NCBI GenBank assembly: GCA_023435925.1
Contig: JAEZLF010000201.1
Coordinates: 1 to 10,807 of the forward strand
Reading direction: 5' to 3'
Length of the DNA: 10,807 nt
Origin: Bacillota bacterium
Lineage (GTDB): Bacteria > Bacillota > Clostridia > Acetivibrionales > DTU013
In this document: piece by piece, positions 1 through 6,273 of the stretch
How the letters are laid out: each line of letters starts with the position of its first letter
Numbering within the stretch: the first letter of the stretch is position 1
Translations under genes and position numbers: made by a program
Notes under the pieces: generated by a model
What the model saw: the letters and a program-made list of their open reading frames with translations, nothing else
Told to the model about the DNA's origin: nothing
Database searches by the model: none

Positions 1-134
1 AAGAGAAAAATGGCTATTTTGTTTCAGGTAAATATATGGGATTAGGAGAAAACAGGACACAAAAGGAAGCTTGCTTGATTGAATCAACTTTCAGGGCATT
101 GAAATTGAAAAAAAATCTTGGAATTTACAAATAA
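1..134 (+). CDS. 3' end of an unrecognised protein (5' partial)
   Basis: An open frame enters from the left edge (first complete codon at 3) and ends at TAA 132-134, giving 43 residues. The tail is basic and hydrophilic, with a GLGENRTQKEA stretch followed by a Lys/Leu-rich end. I do not recognise the family. The codons are AT-rich like the later genes. About 80 nt separate the stop from the first GC-rich repeat, and I see no T-tract terminator there. By position it may be the gene of the cassette that ends with repeat A. It could be a chance frame, but 43 codons without a stop in AT-rich sequence makes a real C-terminus more likely. Confidence 0.45.
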   Translation, partial: EKNGYFVSGKYMGLGENRTQKEACLIESTFRALKLKKNLGIYK

Positions 135-210
135 AGCTTTTATTGATATAACAACAGACTTGGATAACGCACATTATTAATATAAGTTAAAAAAAGATAA
201 GAAAGAGGAA

Positions 211-519
211 CTCCGGCCTTGACTCCGCCGTGCGGCCAGAGGAAGAGCAAAACTTCACATAACAAAGCAGTCAGCGTAAGGGTGCCAGAGAAAAGACATC
301 CGGTCTTATATCATTGACAGTAGGAACGCGAGCAGGCACCATACCGATTCGCTTCATTGTATGTTGTAAAGGTAATCCGTGCTGACGCACTCAACATACT
401 GGCTGGTCGTTTCGCTTCGCTGCACTGCCCGCCCATGCAACCGGGGTGCAAGTACCGCCAGGGAGAAAGGCTCTGCGGGTCCGGTTCAGGAACGTCGCGA
501 CTGCTAGGCCGTTAAATGA
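211..519 (+). repeat. attC-like long repeat, copy A
   Basis: GC-rich element in AT-rich surroundings. Order: small hairpin (CCGC 225-228 with GCGG 232-235); left outer box TCACATAAC 255-263; spacer AAA; left inner box GCAGTC 267-272; inner hairpin arms GGTGCC 281-286 and GGCACC 335-340; a second hairpin GTATGTTG 359-366 with CAACATAC 392-399, enclosing GTGC/GCAC at 379-382/387-390; right inner box GACTGC 499-504; spacer TAGGCC; right outer box GTTAAATGA 511-519. Outer and inner boxes pair with each other, with unequal 3-nt and 6-nt spacers. That is the R''-L''...L'-R' layout of integron attC sites, though 265 nt long instead of the usual 57 to 141. A structured RNA or a MITE is the alternative. 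Confidence 0.7.
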
Positions 520-646
520 AATATCGCTCATCAGAGGTCGCCCGGACCTCCAGCCGTCGGGCGAATATCCACTGTCACAGGGTAGATGAAAAATTATCAC
601 TGAATGAAATAAATATGGTTCCAAATCTTGTATAGATATGCAAAAA
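520..646. other. Gene-free stretch between repeat A and the intron remnant
   Basis: No supportable gene. It holds one stem-loop, CGCCCG 539-544 with CGGGCG 558-563, about 20 nt after the right box of copy A. Comparable hairpins follow the right boxes at 905, 2361, 5156 and 6246. The rest (about 565-646) is AT-rich with no start codon preceded by a ribosome binding site. Confidence 0.5.
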
Positions 647-899
647 GTGCGATAATTATGTACATGGAAATGAACTACCAAAGGCAGAGAAGAAGATAGT
701 CAGGAAAATTCAGAAGTATCGGTTGAAGCTATAGATAACGGATTGTATCGTGCACAACTCAGCCGCGAGACTGTAAAGTGTTGAAAGCCTATGAGGCAAG
801 TAAGTTTATTCGTTGGAAAGCCGGATGAATCGAAAGGTTCCAGTCCGGTTTGGAGGAGGGGAAAGGTGGTGATTATCTCAAAACCTTACCTATTCCTAT
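647..899 (+). mobile_element. Group II intron remnant without maturase
   Basis: The 3' end is convincing: a full domain V (818-851), then a domain VI helix in which GGAA and AGGT pair with ACCT and TTCC, leaving A892 bulged seven nucleotides before a 3' end in CTAT at 899. Those are the features of a branch-point adenosine and a group II 3' splice site. The 5' limit is uncertain. GTGCGA at 647-652 fits the GUGYG start of group II introns, but only about 170 nt lie between it and domain V, so most of domains I to IV and any reverse transcriptase are missing. It is therefore a deleted, probably non-autonomous copy. The 3' flank is GAGAC followed at once by the right box of an attC-like repeat. 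Confidence 0.75.
818..851 (+). ncRNA. Group II intron domain V
   Basis: Exactly 34 nt, the canonical length. The lower stem AAGCCGGAT (818-826) pairs with GTCCGGTTT (843-851) over nine positions, including the catalytic AGC triad against GUU. The upper stem GAATC (827-831) pairs with GGTTC (836-840) and is capped by a GAAA tetraloop (832-835). The two-nucleotide bulge is CA (841-842). Every position of the fold is satisfied, so the ribozyme core here is not visibly degraded. Confidence 0.88.
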
Positions 900-904
900 G
901 AGAC

Positions 905-950
905 GTTATATGAAAGCCGGGTGTAGAGGTTTATCACCACGTCGTGTGGC
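905..950 (+). repeat. Right half of an attC-like site after the intron remnant
   Basis: GTTATATGA at 905-913 continues as AAAGCC, closely matching the right box at 2361. It is followed by a hairpin CCAC (937-940), loop GTCGT, GTGG (946-949). The hairpin at 2389-2407 has the same GTCGT loop. The matching left half is not seen upstream. The intron remnant ends six nucleotides before this box, so the left half was probably lost with the intron's deletion. It marks the 5' end of the carbamoyltransferase cassette. Confidence 0.6.
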
Positions 951-969
951 GAATTATATAGGATAGACT

Positions 970-1905
970 TTGAAGAATAAAAATGTTGGAGATGCATTTG
1001 TGAGAAATTTTATTTCATTGTTGGATTATACTACTGAAGAATTAACTGAGATTCTTAATAGGGCTGATCACCTGGAAATTGCTTGGAAAGAAAATAAGAT
1101 GCCTAAAAGTCTTATTAATAAGCAAATAGGCCTTTGGTTTTATGGGCAAGGCTTTCGGAATCGCGTGGCTTTTGAAATAGGTGCTAAAGCTATGGGGGCG
1201 CAAATTTCATATATACCCGGTGAGTTAGGCATACATGAACCATTAGTGGATATTGGACATTATCTGGAGAATTGGTATTCATTACTTATTATAAGGGCTA
1301 AAAAGCATGATGACTTAGTATATTTATCAGAAAACACTACTATACCGGTTATTAATGCACGAACGGACTTTAGTCATCCATGCGAGATTATGGGAGATTT
1401 ACAGTTTATACGAAAATATAGAGGGTCAATTAATGATTTAAATGTTGTATTTGTCGGTGAAGTCACAAATCTTTGTATGAGTTGGTTTGAGGCCGCAGTC
1501 AGATTTCCCATAAAGGTAACACAAGTAGCTCCTGTTAGCTATCTAGCCAATAATGAGATCGTTGATGGACTGAATGAAAAGGCAAAAGGAAGAATAGGTA
1601 CAAATATTGAATTAATGCAATTATTGAAGGGGGCAGATTTGATTTATACTGATTGTTGGCCTCGTACTAATGATATAGAAACTAAAGATATAATACGCAG
1701 GCAGTTCCTTCCGTATCAAATAACTATTGAGTGTCTTTCAAAATTGAAAGAGAATTCTATGTTCTTACCTTGTCCACCTGTTACGAGAGGTGAAGAGGTT
1801 ACAAATGAAGCTATGGAATCAGAGCTGTGCCTAAATTACCGTGCAAAGGAATATTTATTATATAGTCAGAATTCGATAATGGAGTATATATGTAGTGAGG
1901 CATGA
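970..1905 (+). CDS. Divergent aspartate/ornithine carbamoyltransferase family protein
   Basis: 311 residues, the usual length for a carbamoyltransferase. TTG start with AGGA at 960-963 six nucleotides upstream. The N-terminal carbamoyl-phosphate domain shows FYGQGFRNRVAFE (57-69) aligned with the family's FxKxSxRTRxSFE: both arginines (63, 65) are kept, but Ser and Thr are Gly61 and Asn64. HPCE at 136-139 matches the HPxQ region. In the second domain, DCWPRTND (228-235) stands where ornithine enzymes have DVWxSMG, and LPCPPVTRGEEV (266-277) stands where they have LHCLPAHRGEEV, so the HCLP histidine is Pro267. The fold is well supported. Ornithine or aspartate as substrate is not; a different amino acceptor or lost activity are both possible. 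It is the sole gene of its cassette and lies 18 nt before the next repeat hairpin. Confidence 0.85.
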   Translation: MKNKNVGDAFVRNFISLLDYTTEELTEILNRADHLEIAWKENKMPKSLINKQIGLWFYGQGFRNRVAFEIGAKAMGAQISYIPGELGIHEPLVDIGHYLENWYSLLIIRAKKHDDLVYLSENTTIPVINARTDFSHPCEIMGDLQFIRKYRGSINDLNVVFVGEVTNLCMSWFEAAVRFPIKVTQVAPVSYLANNEIVDGLNEKAKGRIGTNIELMQLLKGADLIYTDCWPRTNDIETKDIIRRQFLPYQITIECLSKLKENSMFLPCPPVTRGEEVTNEAMESELCLNYRAKEYLLYSQNSIMEYICSEA

Positions 1906-1922
1906 CTGAAAGTGCTGATGGC

Positions 1923-2369
1923 GCCGCGTCCGTGCGGCTCTGGCTCTGGAGTGCACTCGGCCTTCACATAACAAAACAGTCGGCGCAAGGGTTCCCGGGT
2001 GGAAAGTCATCCGGCCTTATACCATTGGCAGCAGGAGCGCGAGTAGGTACCATACCGATTCGCAGAGCGGCTGGTCGTTCCGCTTCGCTACACTGCTCGC
2101 CCATGCATCCCGGGTGACGGAGCACCGCTCGCCTCGATCTTTGCCGGGCAGGGGCTGGTCGCAGGCAAAGCCTGCTGCTTAAAATGGGATAGACAGGAAG
2201 ACAAAACAATAATCTACAGATGAACCGGATATATTGAATCCCCATAGAAAGGATCAAAGGGATTCGTTTAACTGAATTGCATATGAAATTGAGCCAGGTT
2301 TCAGTTCAATCAACTGATTCTTGGTTTCGTTTCGGCTCAACTTCATATGCAATCCTAAGAGTTATATGA
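1923..2369 (+). repeat. attC-like long repeat, copy B (hybrid right arm)
   Basis: Starts 18 nt after the carbamoyltransferase stop with a hairpin GCCGC 1923-1927, loop GTCCGT, GCGGC 1934-1938. Left box TCACATAAC is at 1964-1972, followed by AAA and ACAGTC. The shared core continues through TTATACCATTG and GCGCGAG, and GCAGGC-AAA-GCCTGC forms a perfect hairpin at 2161-2175. From about 2180 it departs from copies A and E. The usual right inner box GACTGC is absent, and a 19-bp inverted repeat (2277-2352) sits in its place. The right outer box GTTATATGA is intact at 2361-2369. It looks like a recombinant or rebuilt site. Confidence 0.65.
2277..2352. repeat. 19-bp inverted repeat with nested hairpin
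   Basis: Arms 2277-2295 (TTGCATATGAAATTGAGCC) and 2334-2352 are complementary with a single difference, which is a G-U pair in RNA. The 38-nt loop contains another perfect hairpin, TCAGTT 2301-2306 with AACTGA 2312-2317. The composition is AT-rich, unlike the rest of repeat B. There is no T-tract, so it is not a canonical terminator. It may be a small palindromic insertion or a replacement stem for the site's right arm. Confidence 0.75.
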
Positions 2370-2388
2370 AAGATGGCGCAAAACCTAG

Positions 2389-2407
2389 CCGCGACGTCGT
2401 GTCGCGG
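2389..2407 (+). repeat. Hairpin downstream of right box (GTCGT loop)
   Basis: CCGCGAC (2389-2395) pairs perfectly with GTCGCGG (2401-2407) around the loop GTCGT. It lies 20 nt after the right box at 2361 and 27 nt before the next start codon. The hairpin at 937-949 has the same loop with a different stem, so the pairing is kept while the stem bases change. It could mark the cassette's 5' end in RNA or single-stranded DNA. Confidence 0.6.
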
Positions 2408-2433
2408 TTTAAATAAATACTGGGGGTAATACA

Positions 2434-2901
2434 TTGGATGATTATGGAACTCAAAAAGAAAAACTAATAATTGTAATAAAGGAATTAGGTGAGTCTTTAG
2501 ATCCAGATGAAGCAAGAAAAATTAATTATGAGCAGCTTGAGCGTATAAGTAGGAGGCTAATATTATATTCCGATGAATGTAAGGGATGTCAAGAATATAT
2601 AAACTGGATTATAATGTATATAGAAAATGAAAATAAATTCCGTGGTCTCCAAAACAAGCAAGAGCTATTGAATTATCATCGCAACCTAAAAGCTATTGTT
2701 TCTCATATGCAAAACAAACATAAATTGATTGTCGAAGGACAGTACATGAGTATGTATATGTCGATTGGATTAGCAATAGGTGCAGGATTAGGCAGTGCGT
2801 TTAAAAATATTGCAATCGGAGTATCTATAGGATTATGTATCGGTTTGGCTGTTGGTGCAGGAATAGACGCTGATTACAAGAAAAAAGGACTTGTATTATA
2901 G
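2434..2901 (+). CDS. Small membrane protein with C-terminal glycine zipper
   Basis: 155 residues from a TTG start, with GGGGG at 2422-2426 seven nucleotides upstream. Residues 1 to about 105 are charged and predicted helical, with a Cys-x-x-Cys pair at 49 and 52. Residues 109-122 and 126-144 are two glycine-rich hydrophobic segments with G/A every three to four positions (IGLAIGAGLG; IGVSIGLCIGLAVGAG), a typical glycine zipper that packs helices as a membrane hairpin. The C-terminus is lysine-rich. No signal peptide is visible, so the soluble part probably faces the cytoplasm. I do not recognise a specific family, and no function follows from the sequence. Small channel-like or toxin-like proteins share this shape, as do many harmless ones. 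It is alone in its cassette, and repeat C starts 10 nt after its stop. Confidence 0.75.
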   Translation: MDDYGTQKEKLIIVIKELGESLDPDEARKINYEQLERISRRLILYSDECKGCQEYINWIIMYIENENKFRGLQNKQELLNYHRNLKAIVSHMQNKHKLIVEGQYMSMYMSIGLAIGAGLGSAFKNIAIGVSIGLCIGLAVGAGIDADYKKKGLVL

Positions 2902-2910
2902 GTTAAAGGC

Positions 2911-3170
2911 GCCGCCGTCCGTGGTGGCTCTGACTCTGGAGGCGCCATCGATCAAATAACAAAGCAGTCGCGCAAGGGTGCCAGGGGAAAGTCATCCGGC
3001 CTTATACCATTGACAGGCAGGAGCGCGAGCAGTGCACCACACAGATTTACAGAGTGCAAGCACACCGGTGCACAATGTCAAAAAGGAATGAAGTCCTGGC
3101 GGACTTCGGACGAGAGGATTCAACTGTGCACCTTACTGCTCATCGACGTCGCCTGGGACTGATTTATAGA
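2911..3170 (+). repeat. attC-like long repeat, copy C (shortest full copy)
   Basis: Begins 10 nt after the previous stop with hairpin GCCGCC 2911-2916, loop GTCCGT, GGTGGC 2923-2928, inside an outer GGCGCC pair. Left box TCAAATAAC 2952-2960, spacer AAA, inner box GCAGTCGCG from 2964. Inner arms GGTGC 2977-2981 and GCACC 3034-3038 pair. GAGCAGTGCAC near 3027-3037 pairs with GTGCAC...CTGCTC at 3126-3141. The right outer box is degenerate, ATTTATAGA at 3162-3170 after GACTG. This copy lacks the large middle modules of A, D and E; its apex carries a separate hairpin (3090-3107). It best shows that the whole unit can fold back on itself. Confidence 0.65.
3090..3107 (+). repeat. Apical hairpin inside repeat C
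   Basis: GAAGTCC 3090-3096 and GGACTTC 3101-3107 form a perfect 7-bp stem around TGGC. Three GTGCAC palindromes (3032, 3068, 3126) surround it. It is specific to copy C and occupies the position of the variable apex in the other copies. Confidence 0.7.
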
Positions 3171-3197
3171 AGCATATAAAGAAAGGTAGATGAGATA

Positions 3198-4568
3198 GTG
3201 AACTTTAATTTACAAAATTTACACATGAAGTCCATTATGAATAAAAAAAGAATAGTCCTATTCATAGTAATCTCATTGATAATTATTTTTATCATTTCAA
3301 CAGTATATTTCTTCTTTTTTAAAACATTTAGTATCTCCGCATTTGATTATCGTGGAAGCCTAACCCCTGATGCAATGAAAATGGACACAGATTATTTCAT
3401 TAAAACGTTGAAAGAAAATCATCCTGAAATGAAAGACAGTCAAACCACTTATGATAACATTATTGCCGGGATTTATGAAAAGATAGGAAATCCAATGAAT
3501 GCTGAGGACTTTTATTGGACTCTTAACACATTGAATGTGGCATTAAAAGATGGACATACACATTTATCGGTAGATCAAGTCAATAGGGATTGTATCGATT
3601 TACCATCCCTTGAATGGACAAGGGATGGGCTAATAGCAAAAGAAAATAAGGCTTTTATAAAAACTGGGGATAAAATAATATCGATAGGAGGTATGGCTCC
3701 CAACGAGCTATTAAAAAGCCTTGGTAATTTGTTACCTGCAGAGATTGAGGAATGGGTTAAAGCCAATACGATGGTCATAGCAAAAGGGATGTTTTTAAGA
3801 CGATTGAATCTGGTTGATAAGAATAATAACGTGATTATCAGCTACGAAAGAAACAATAAGATAGCTGTTGGGGATATGCATCTTCATCAATCCGGCGATT
3901 CCATATTTGAAAGTATTAAAAAAGCCATTTCCTATGCAGCATCAAGGAAATTGAAATGGAGAATAGATAAAGCTAATAATCTAGGGATTATTACAATTAA
4001 TACATGTCCGAATGGAAATGAATATATTAAAGGATTTAGGGATTTTTTCAGTGCAGTTGATGAAAATAAAATTATGAATGTAACGGTTGATTTAAGAAAG
4101 AATGGCGGTGGAAGTTCTGGAGTTATACAACAATTTTTAAGTTTTATTGATATAGAAAGTTATATGTTCATTGGTAACAATACTTATTATAACATTCCAA
4201 AAGACTTCAGAGATGTAACCCCAAATGATCCACCTTTATTTAAAGGAAATATTTATTTGTTGACATCAAATTCTACTTTTAGTGCTGCAACTGATTTTGT
4301 TGTAATACTTCAGGCAAACTCGATTGCAAAAGTAGTTGGACAGCCTACCGGCAATATTCCATCGTTCTTTGGGAATATGAAACAAGGTAATTTACCAAAC
4401 AGTAAGCTTGTATTCCAATACGCCACTACAAGATTTAAATATCCTGTATCAGAAGATGAACAATATAAGGCTATTACACCGGACTATCCAATAGAATATT
4501 CAAAACGGGATATCATTGAAAAACGGGATCCATGGTTAGAATTTGTTATAAAAATGACTCGTGATTAA
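3198..4568 (+). CDS. Membrane-anchored S41-family serine peptidase
   Basis: 456 residues. The GTG start at 3198 is preferred because AAAGG lies at 3182-3186; the in-frame ATG codons just downstream have no ribosome binding site. Residues 19-41 are a hydrophobic segment after KKR, so this is an N-terminal anchor with the enzyme outside the membrane. S41 landmarks appear in order: KDGHTHL (117-123), DLRKNGGG (298-305), and TFSAATDF (360-367) with Ser362 as the likely nucleophile. VVGQPTGN ends at 386 and matches the GEPTGG turn of the Tricorn/IRBP-like branch more than the GExTFGKG lysine loop of CtpA-type enzymes. No PDZ domain is obvious. The substrate is unknown; a role in cell-envelope or peptide turnover is an inference. 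It is the only gene in its cassette. Confidence 0.85.
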   Translation: MNFNLQNLHMKSIMNKKRIVLFIVISLIIIFIISTVYFFFFKTFSISAFDYRGSLTPDAMKMDTDYFIKTLKENHPEMKDSQTTYDNIIAGIYEKIGNPMNAEDFYWTLNTLNVALKDGHTHLSVDQVNRDCIDLPSLEWTRDGLIAKENKAFIKTGDKIISIGGMAPNELLKSLGNLLPAEIEEWVKANTMVIAKGMFLRRLNLVDKNNNVIISYERNNKIAVGDMHLHQSGDSIFESIKKAISYAASRKLKWRIDKANNLGIITINTCPNGNEYIKGFRDFFSAVDENKIMNVTVDLRKNGGGSSGVIQQFLSFIDIESYMFIGNNTYYNIPKDFRDVTPNDPPLFKGNIYLLTSNSTFSAATDFVVILQANSIAKVVGQPTGNIPSFFGNMKQGNLPNSKLVFQYATTRFKYPVSEDEQYKAITPDYPIEYSKRDIIEKRDPWLEFVIKMTRD

Positions 4569-4772
4569 AAGATTTTTTAGGTGATAGTTCAGTTTCCCGT
4601 TATCCATCCCCTATAATGATGGTGCGTAATGTTTATAAAATGCAAACTAACGAAAAAATAGTAACTGCAACAGAACCAATACATGCCCTTACAGCATTAA
4701 CCCTATTTAATGATTTCGGAGACTTTATATGACATTGCTAAATCATAATTGTAAAGAGCTGAAATATAATCC
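4569..4772. other. Gene-free stretch with a decayed right box
   Basis: No gene is supported. GGAGAC-TTTATATGA at 4718-4732 resembles the right box after the intron remnant (GAGAC-GTTATATGA at 900-913) and continues as CAT, like the right boxes at 5156 and 7072. A matching left box is not evident, so it looks like a decayed site. Only 40 nt, with no coding content, separate it from the next repeat, so that cassette would be empty. A 38-codon frame at 4616-4732 has no ribosome binding site and ends inside the box. Confidence 0.4.
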
Positions 4773-5164
4773 GGCCTTGACTCCGCCGTATGGACGGAGG
4801 ACAGGCCATACTGCACATAAACTAGCTAATCGTTGTCAAGTATTTATGAAAATATAGTACCAGTAACTAAAAAACATCATACAAAAATAGACCATCAAAT
4901 ATAGGTTTGCGTTTTATTCTACCGGATGGTAAAATATAGATTATTGACCTTATACCATTGACAGCAGGAGCGCGAGCAAGCACCACACCGATTCACTTCA
5001 TTGTATGTTGTAAAGGTAATCCGTGCTGACGCACTCAACATACTGGCTGGTCGTTCCGCTTCACTGCACTGCTCGCCCATGCAACCTGGGGTGCAAGTAC
5101 CGCCAGGGAGAAGAGCTTCGAGGGTTCATCTCATCGGCGTTGCGACTGCTGAGCCATTATATGA
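4773..5164 (+). repeat. attC-like long repeat, copy D (interrupted)
   Basis: Opens with the strongest leading hairpin of the set: GGCCT 4773-4777 with AGGCC 4803-4807, and CTCCG 4781-4785 with CGGAG 4795-4799. A left box GCACATAAAC follows at about 4812-4821, then 126 nt of AT-rich unrelated sequence (4822-4947) with no gene. The shared core resumes at CCTTATACCATTGACAGCAG from 4948 and runs through the GTATGTTG/CAACATAC hairpin to GACTGC 5144-5149 and the right box ATTATATGA 5156-5164. The left inner box and the first core arm are missing, so the site is probably damaged. Confidence 0.6.
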
Positions 5165-5180
5165 CATATCATGTAGTCGT

Positions 5181-5198
5181 CCGCACCGTCCGTGGCGG
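5181..5198 (+). repeat. Hairpin downstream of right box D
   Basis: CCGCAC 5181-5186 pairs with GTGGCGG 5192-5198 (one bulge) around CGTCC. The run CCGTCCGTGGC is also found in the leading hairpins of copies C and E. It sits 17 nt after the right box and 37 nt before the next start codon, matching the position of the hairpins at 937 and 2389. Confidence 0.5.
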
Positions 5199-5234
5199 GC
5201 AGAAAACCAAATTATACATCTGAAGGAGTTCTAC

Positions 5235-5849
5235 ATGGATACTAAATTATTACAAGAAATTGCTTACAAAAAAATGGGTAAGGTTAGAGCTCATCTAGAA
5301 AGAGAACCAGGTCATATTTACTATCATGGATTAAGAGTAGCAAAACTATCAATAAATTTGCGAAAATTAATCTTTCCTGTAGAATTCGATTTTGATGATG
5401 TTATTTATGCAGGTGCATTATTTCATGATATCGGGAAAGGAATTGAACCACATGCAGAGACTGGATATGCTGTAGTCAAGCACATTTTACAGGAATATTG
5501 TGAGAGTAATGAATTAAGTAATGTATCAGAAATTGTTAGATATCATTGTAAAAGAGTATTTCCTAACGATTACCCATTTTGGATAAGGATTGTTCAGGAC
5601 GCTGATATATTAGACCATATGGGAACTACAGAGATATGGCTAAATTTCTTGTACACTGCTTATGAGGATAGAAGTATAGATAGATCGTTGGAATGGTATA
5701 GAGGGGATGAAGTAAAAAGAAATTTGGAGAAAATGAGAAACATGCTGAATTATAATGAGTCAAAAGAGATATGGGATGAAAAAGTGAAGTTTGTTGACTT
5801 GTTTGTTAATAGATTAATGATTGAGGCAGATGGAGGAATAGTAATATAG
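5235..5849 (+). CDS. HD-domain metal-dependent phosphohydrolase-like protein (cassette copy)
   Basis: 204 residues. The ATG at 5235 is chosen because AAGGAG at 5223-5228 precedes it by six nucleotides. Longer frames reach back into the GC-rich repeat and would translate it. HD-superfamily ligands are in order: His31 (YYHGLRVAKL), the signature His64-Asp65 in FHDIGKG, His104 (VRYHCK) and Asp122/Asp124 (QDADILDHMG). The Ile-Gly-Lys-Gly after HD is typical of the HDIG-type subgroup. A cytoplasmic two-metal enzyme acting on a nucleotide or other phosphate ester is expected from the family; the substrate cannot be read from the sequence. It stands alone in its cassette, with repeat E starting 21 nt after its stop. 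Confidence 0.85.
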   Translation: MDTKLLQEIAYKKMGKVRAHLEREPGHIYYHGLRVAKLSINLRKLIFPVEFDFDDVIYAGALFHDIGKGIEPHAETGYAVVKHILQEYCESNELSNVSEIVRYHCKRVFPNDYPFWIRIVQDADILDHMGTTEIWLNFLYTAYEDRSIDRSLEWYRGDEVKRNLEKMRNMLNYNESKEIWDEKVKFVDLFVNRLMIEADGGIVI

Positions 5850-5869
5850 TGAAAGGGTTTTATAAGGAA

Positions 5870-6254
5870 AGCCGTCCGTGGCTGTTCTGAATTAAGGGCC
5901 ATGTGCCCTACTTCACCTAACAAAGCAGTCCGCGCAAGGGTGCCAGAGGCAAGTCATCTGGCCTTATACCATAGACAGCAGGAGCGCGAGCAGGCACCAC
6001 ACCGATTCGCTTCATTGTATGTTGTAAAGGTAATCTGTGCTGACGCACTCAACATACTGGCTGGTCGTTCCGCTTCGCTGCACTGCTCGCCCATTCAACC
6101 AGGGTGCGAGCACCGCTCACCTCTATCTTCGCCGGGCAGGGGTTGGTCGCAGGCAAAGCCTGCGGCTCGCCCATGCAGCCTGGCTTGCCCTTGAAAGACT
6201 TGGCACGACTCAGCTACTGCTCATCAGCGTCGCGACAGCTAGGCCGTTATATGA
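5870..6254 (+). repeat. attC-like long repeat, copy E (most complete)
   Basis: Leading hairpin AGCC 5870-5873, loop GTCCGT, GGCT 5880-5883. Left box TCACCTAAC 5913-5921 (it contains CCTAAC, close to the classical R'' core), spacer AAA, GCAGTC 5925-5930. Arms GGTGCC 5939-5944 and GGCACC 5993-5998 pair. The GTATGTTG/CAACATAC hairpin is present, then GCAGGC-AAA-GCCTGC at 6149-6163. The right arm reads CGCGACAGC, TAGGCC, then GTTATATGA at 6246-6254. The box-to-box length is 342 nt. It carries every module seen in A and B together and is the best reference copy. Reading frames through it are repeat artefacts. Confidence 0.72.
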
Positions 6255-6273
6255 AATTGCCAGCCCGGATACG

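Noticed and set aside
1902..2257. Reading frames on both strands across repeat B as genes
   Set aside because: They translate GC-rich repeat sequence, have no ribosome binding site, and similar peptides arise from the other copies.
2277..2352. Inverted repeat as an intrinsic terminator of the carbamoyltransferase
   Set aside because: There is no T-tract after either arm, the loop is long, and it lies almost 400 nt past the stop codon.
4616..4732. 38-codon frame as a small gene
   Set aside because: No ribosome binding site, no recognisable features, and its last codons are the decayed right box.
4954..4960. TTGACA in the repeat core as a promoter -35 box
   Set aside because: It recurs in A, C and D as part of the conserved core, but no -10 hexamer lies at 16 to 19 nt in any copy.
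5001..5234. Upstream extension of the HD gene into repeat D
   Set aside because: The extra 78 residues are translated repeat. A strong AAGGAG six nucleotides before ATG 5235 and the start of HD-like sequence mark the real start.
211..6254. Repeats as a CRISPR array
   Set aside because: The repeats are 220 to 400 nt, modular and unequal, and the intervals are whole genes of varied length. CRISPR has short, near-identical repeats with short spacers.
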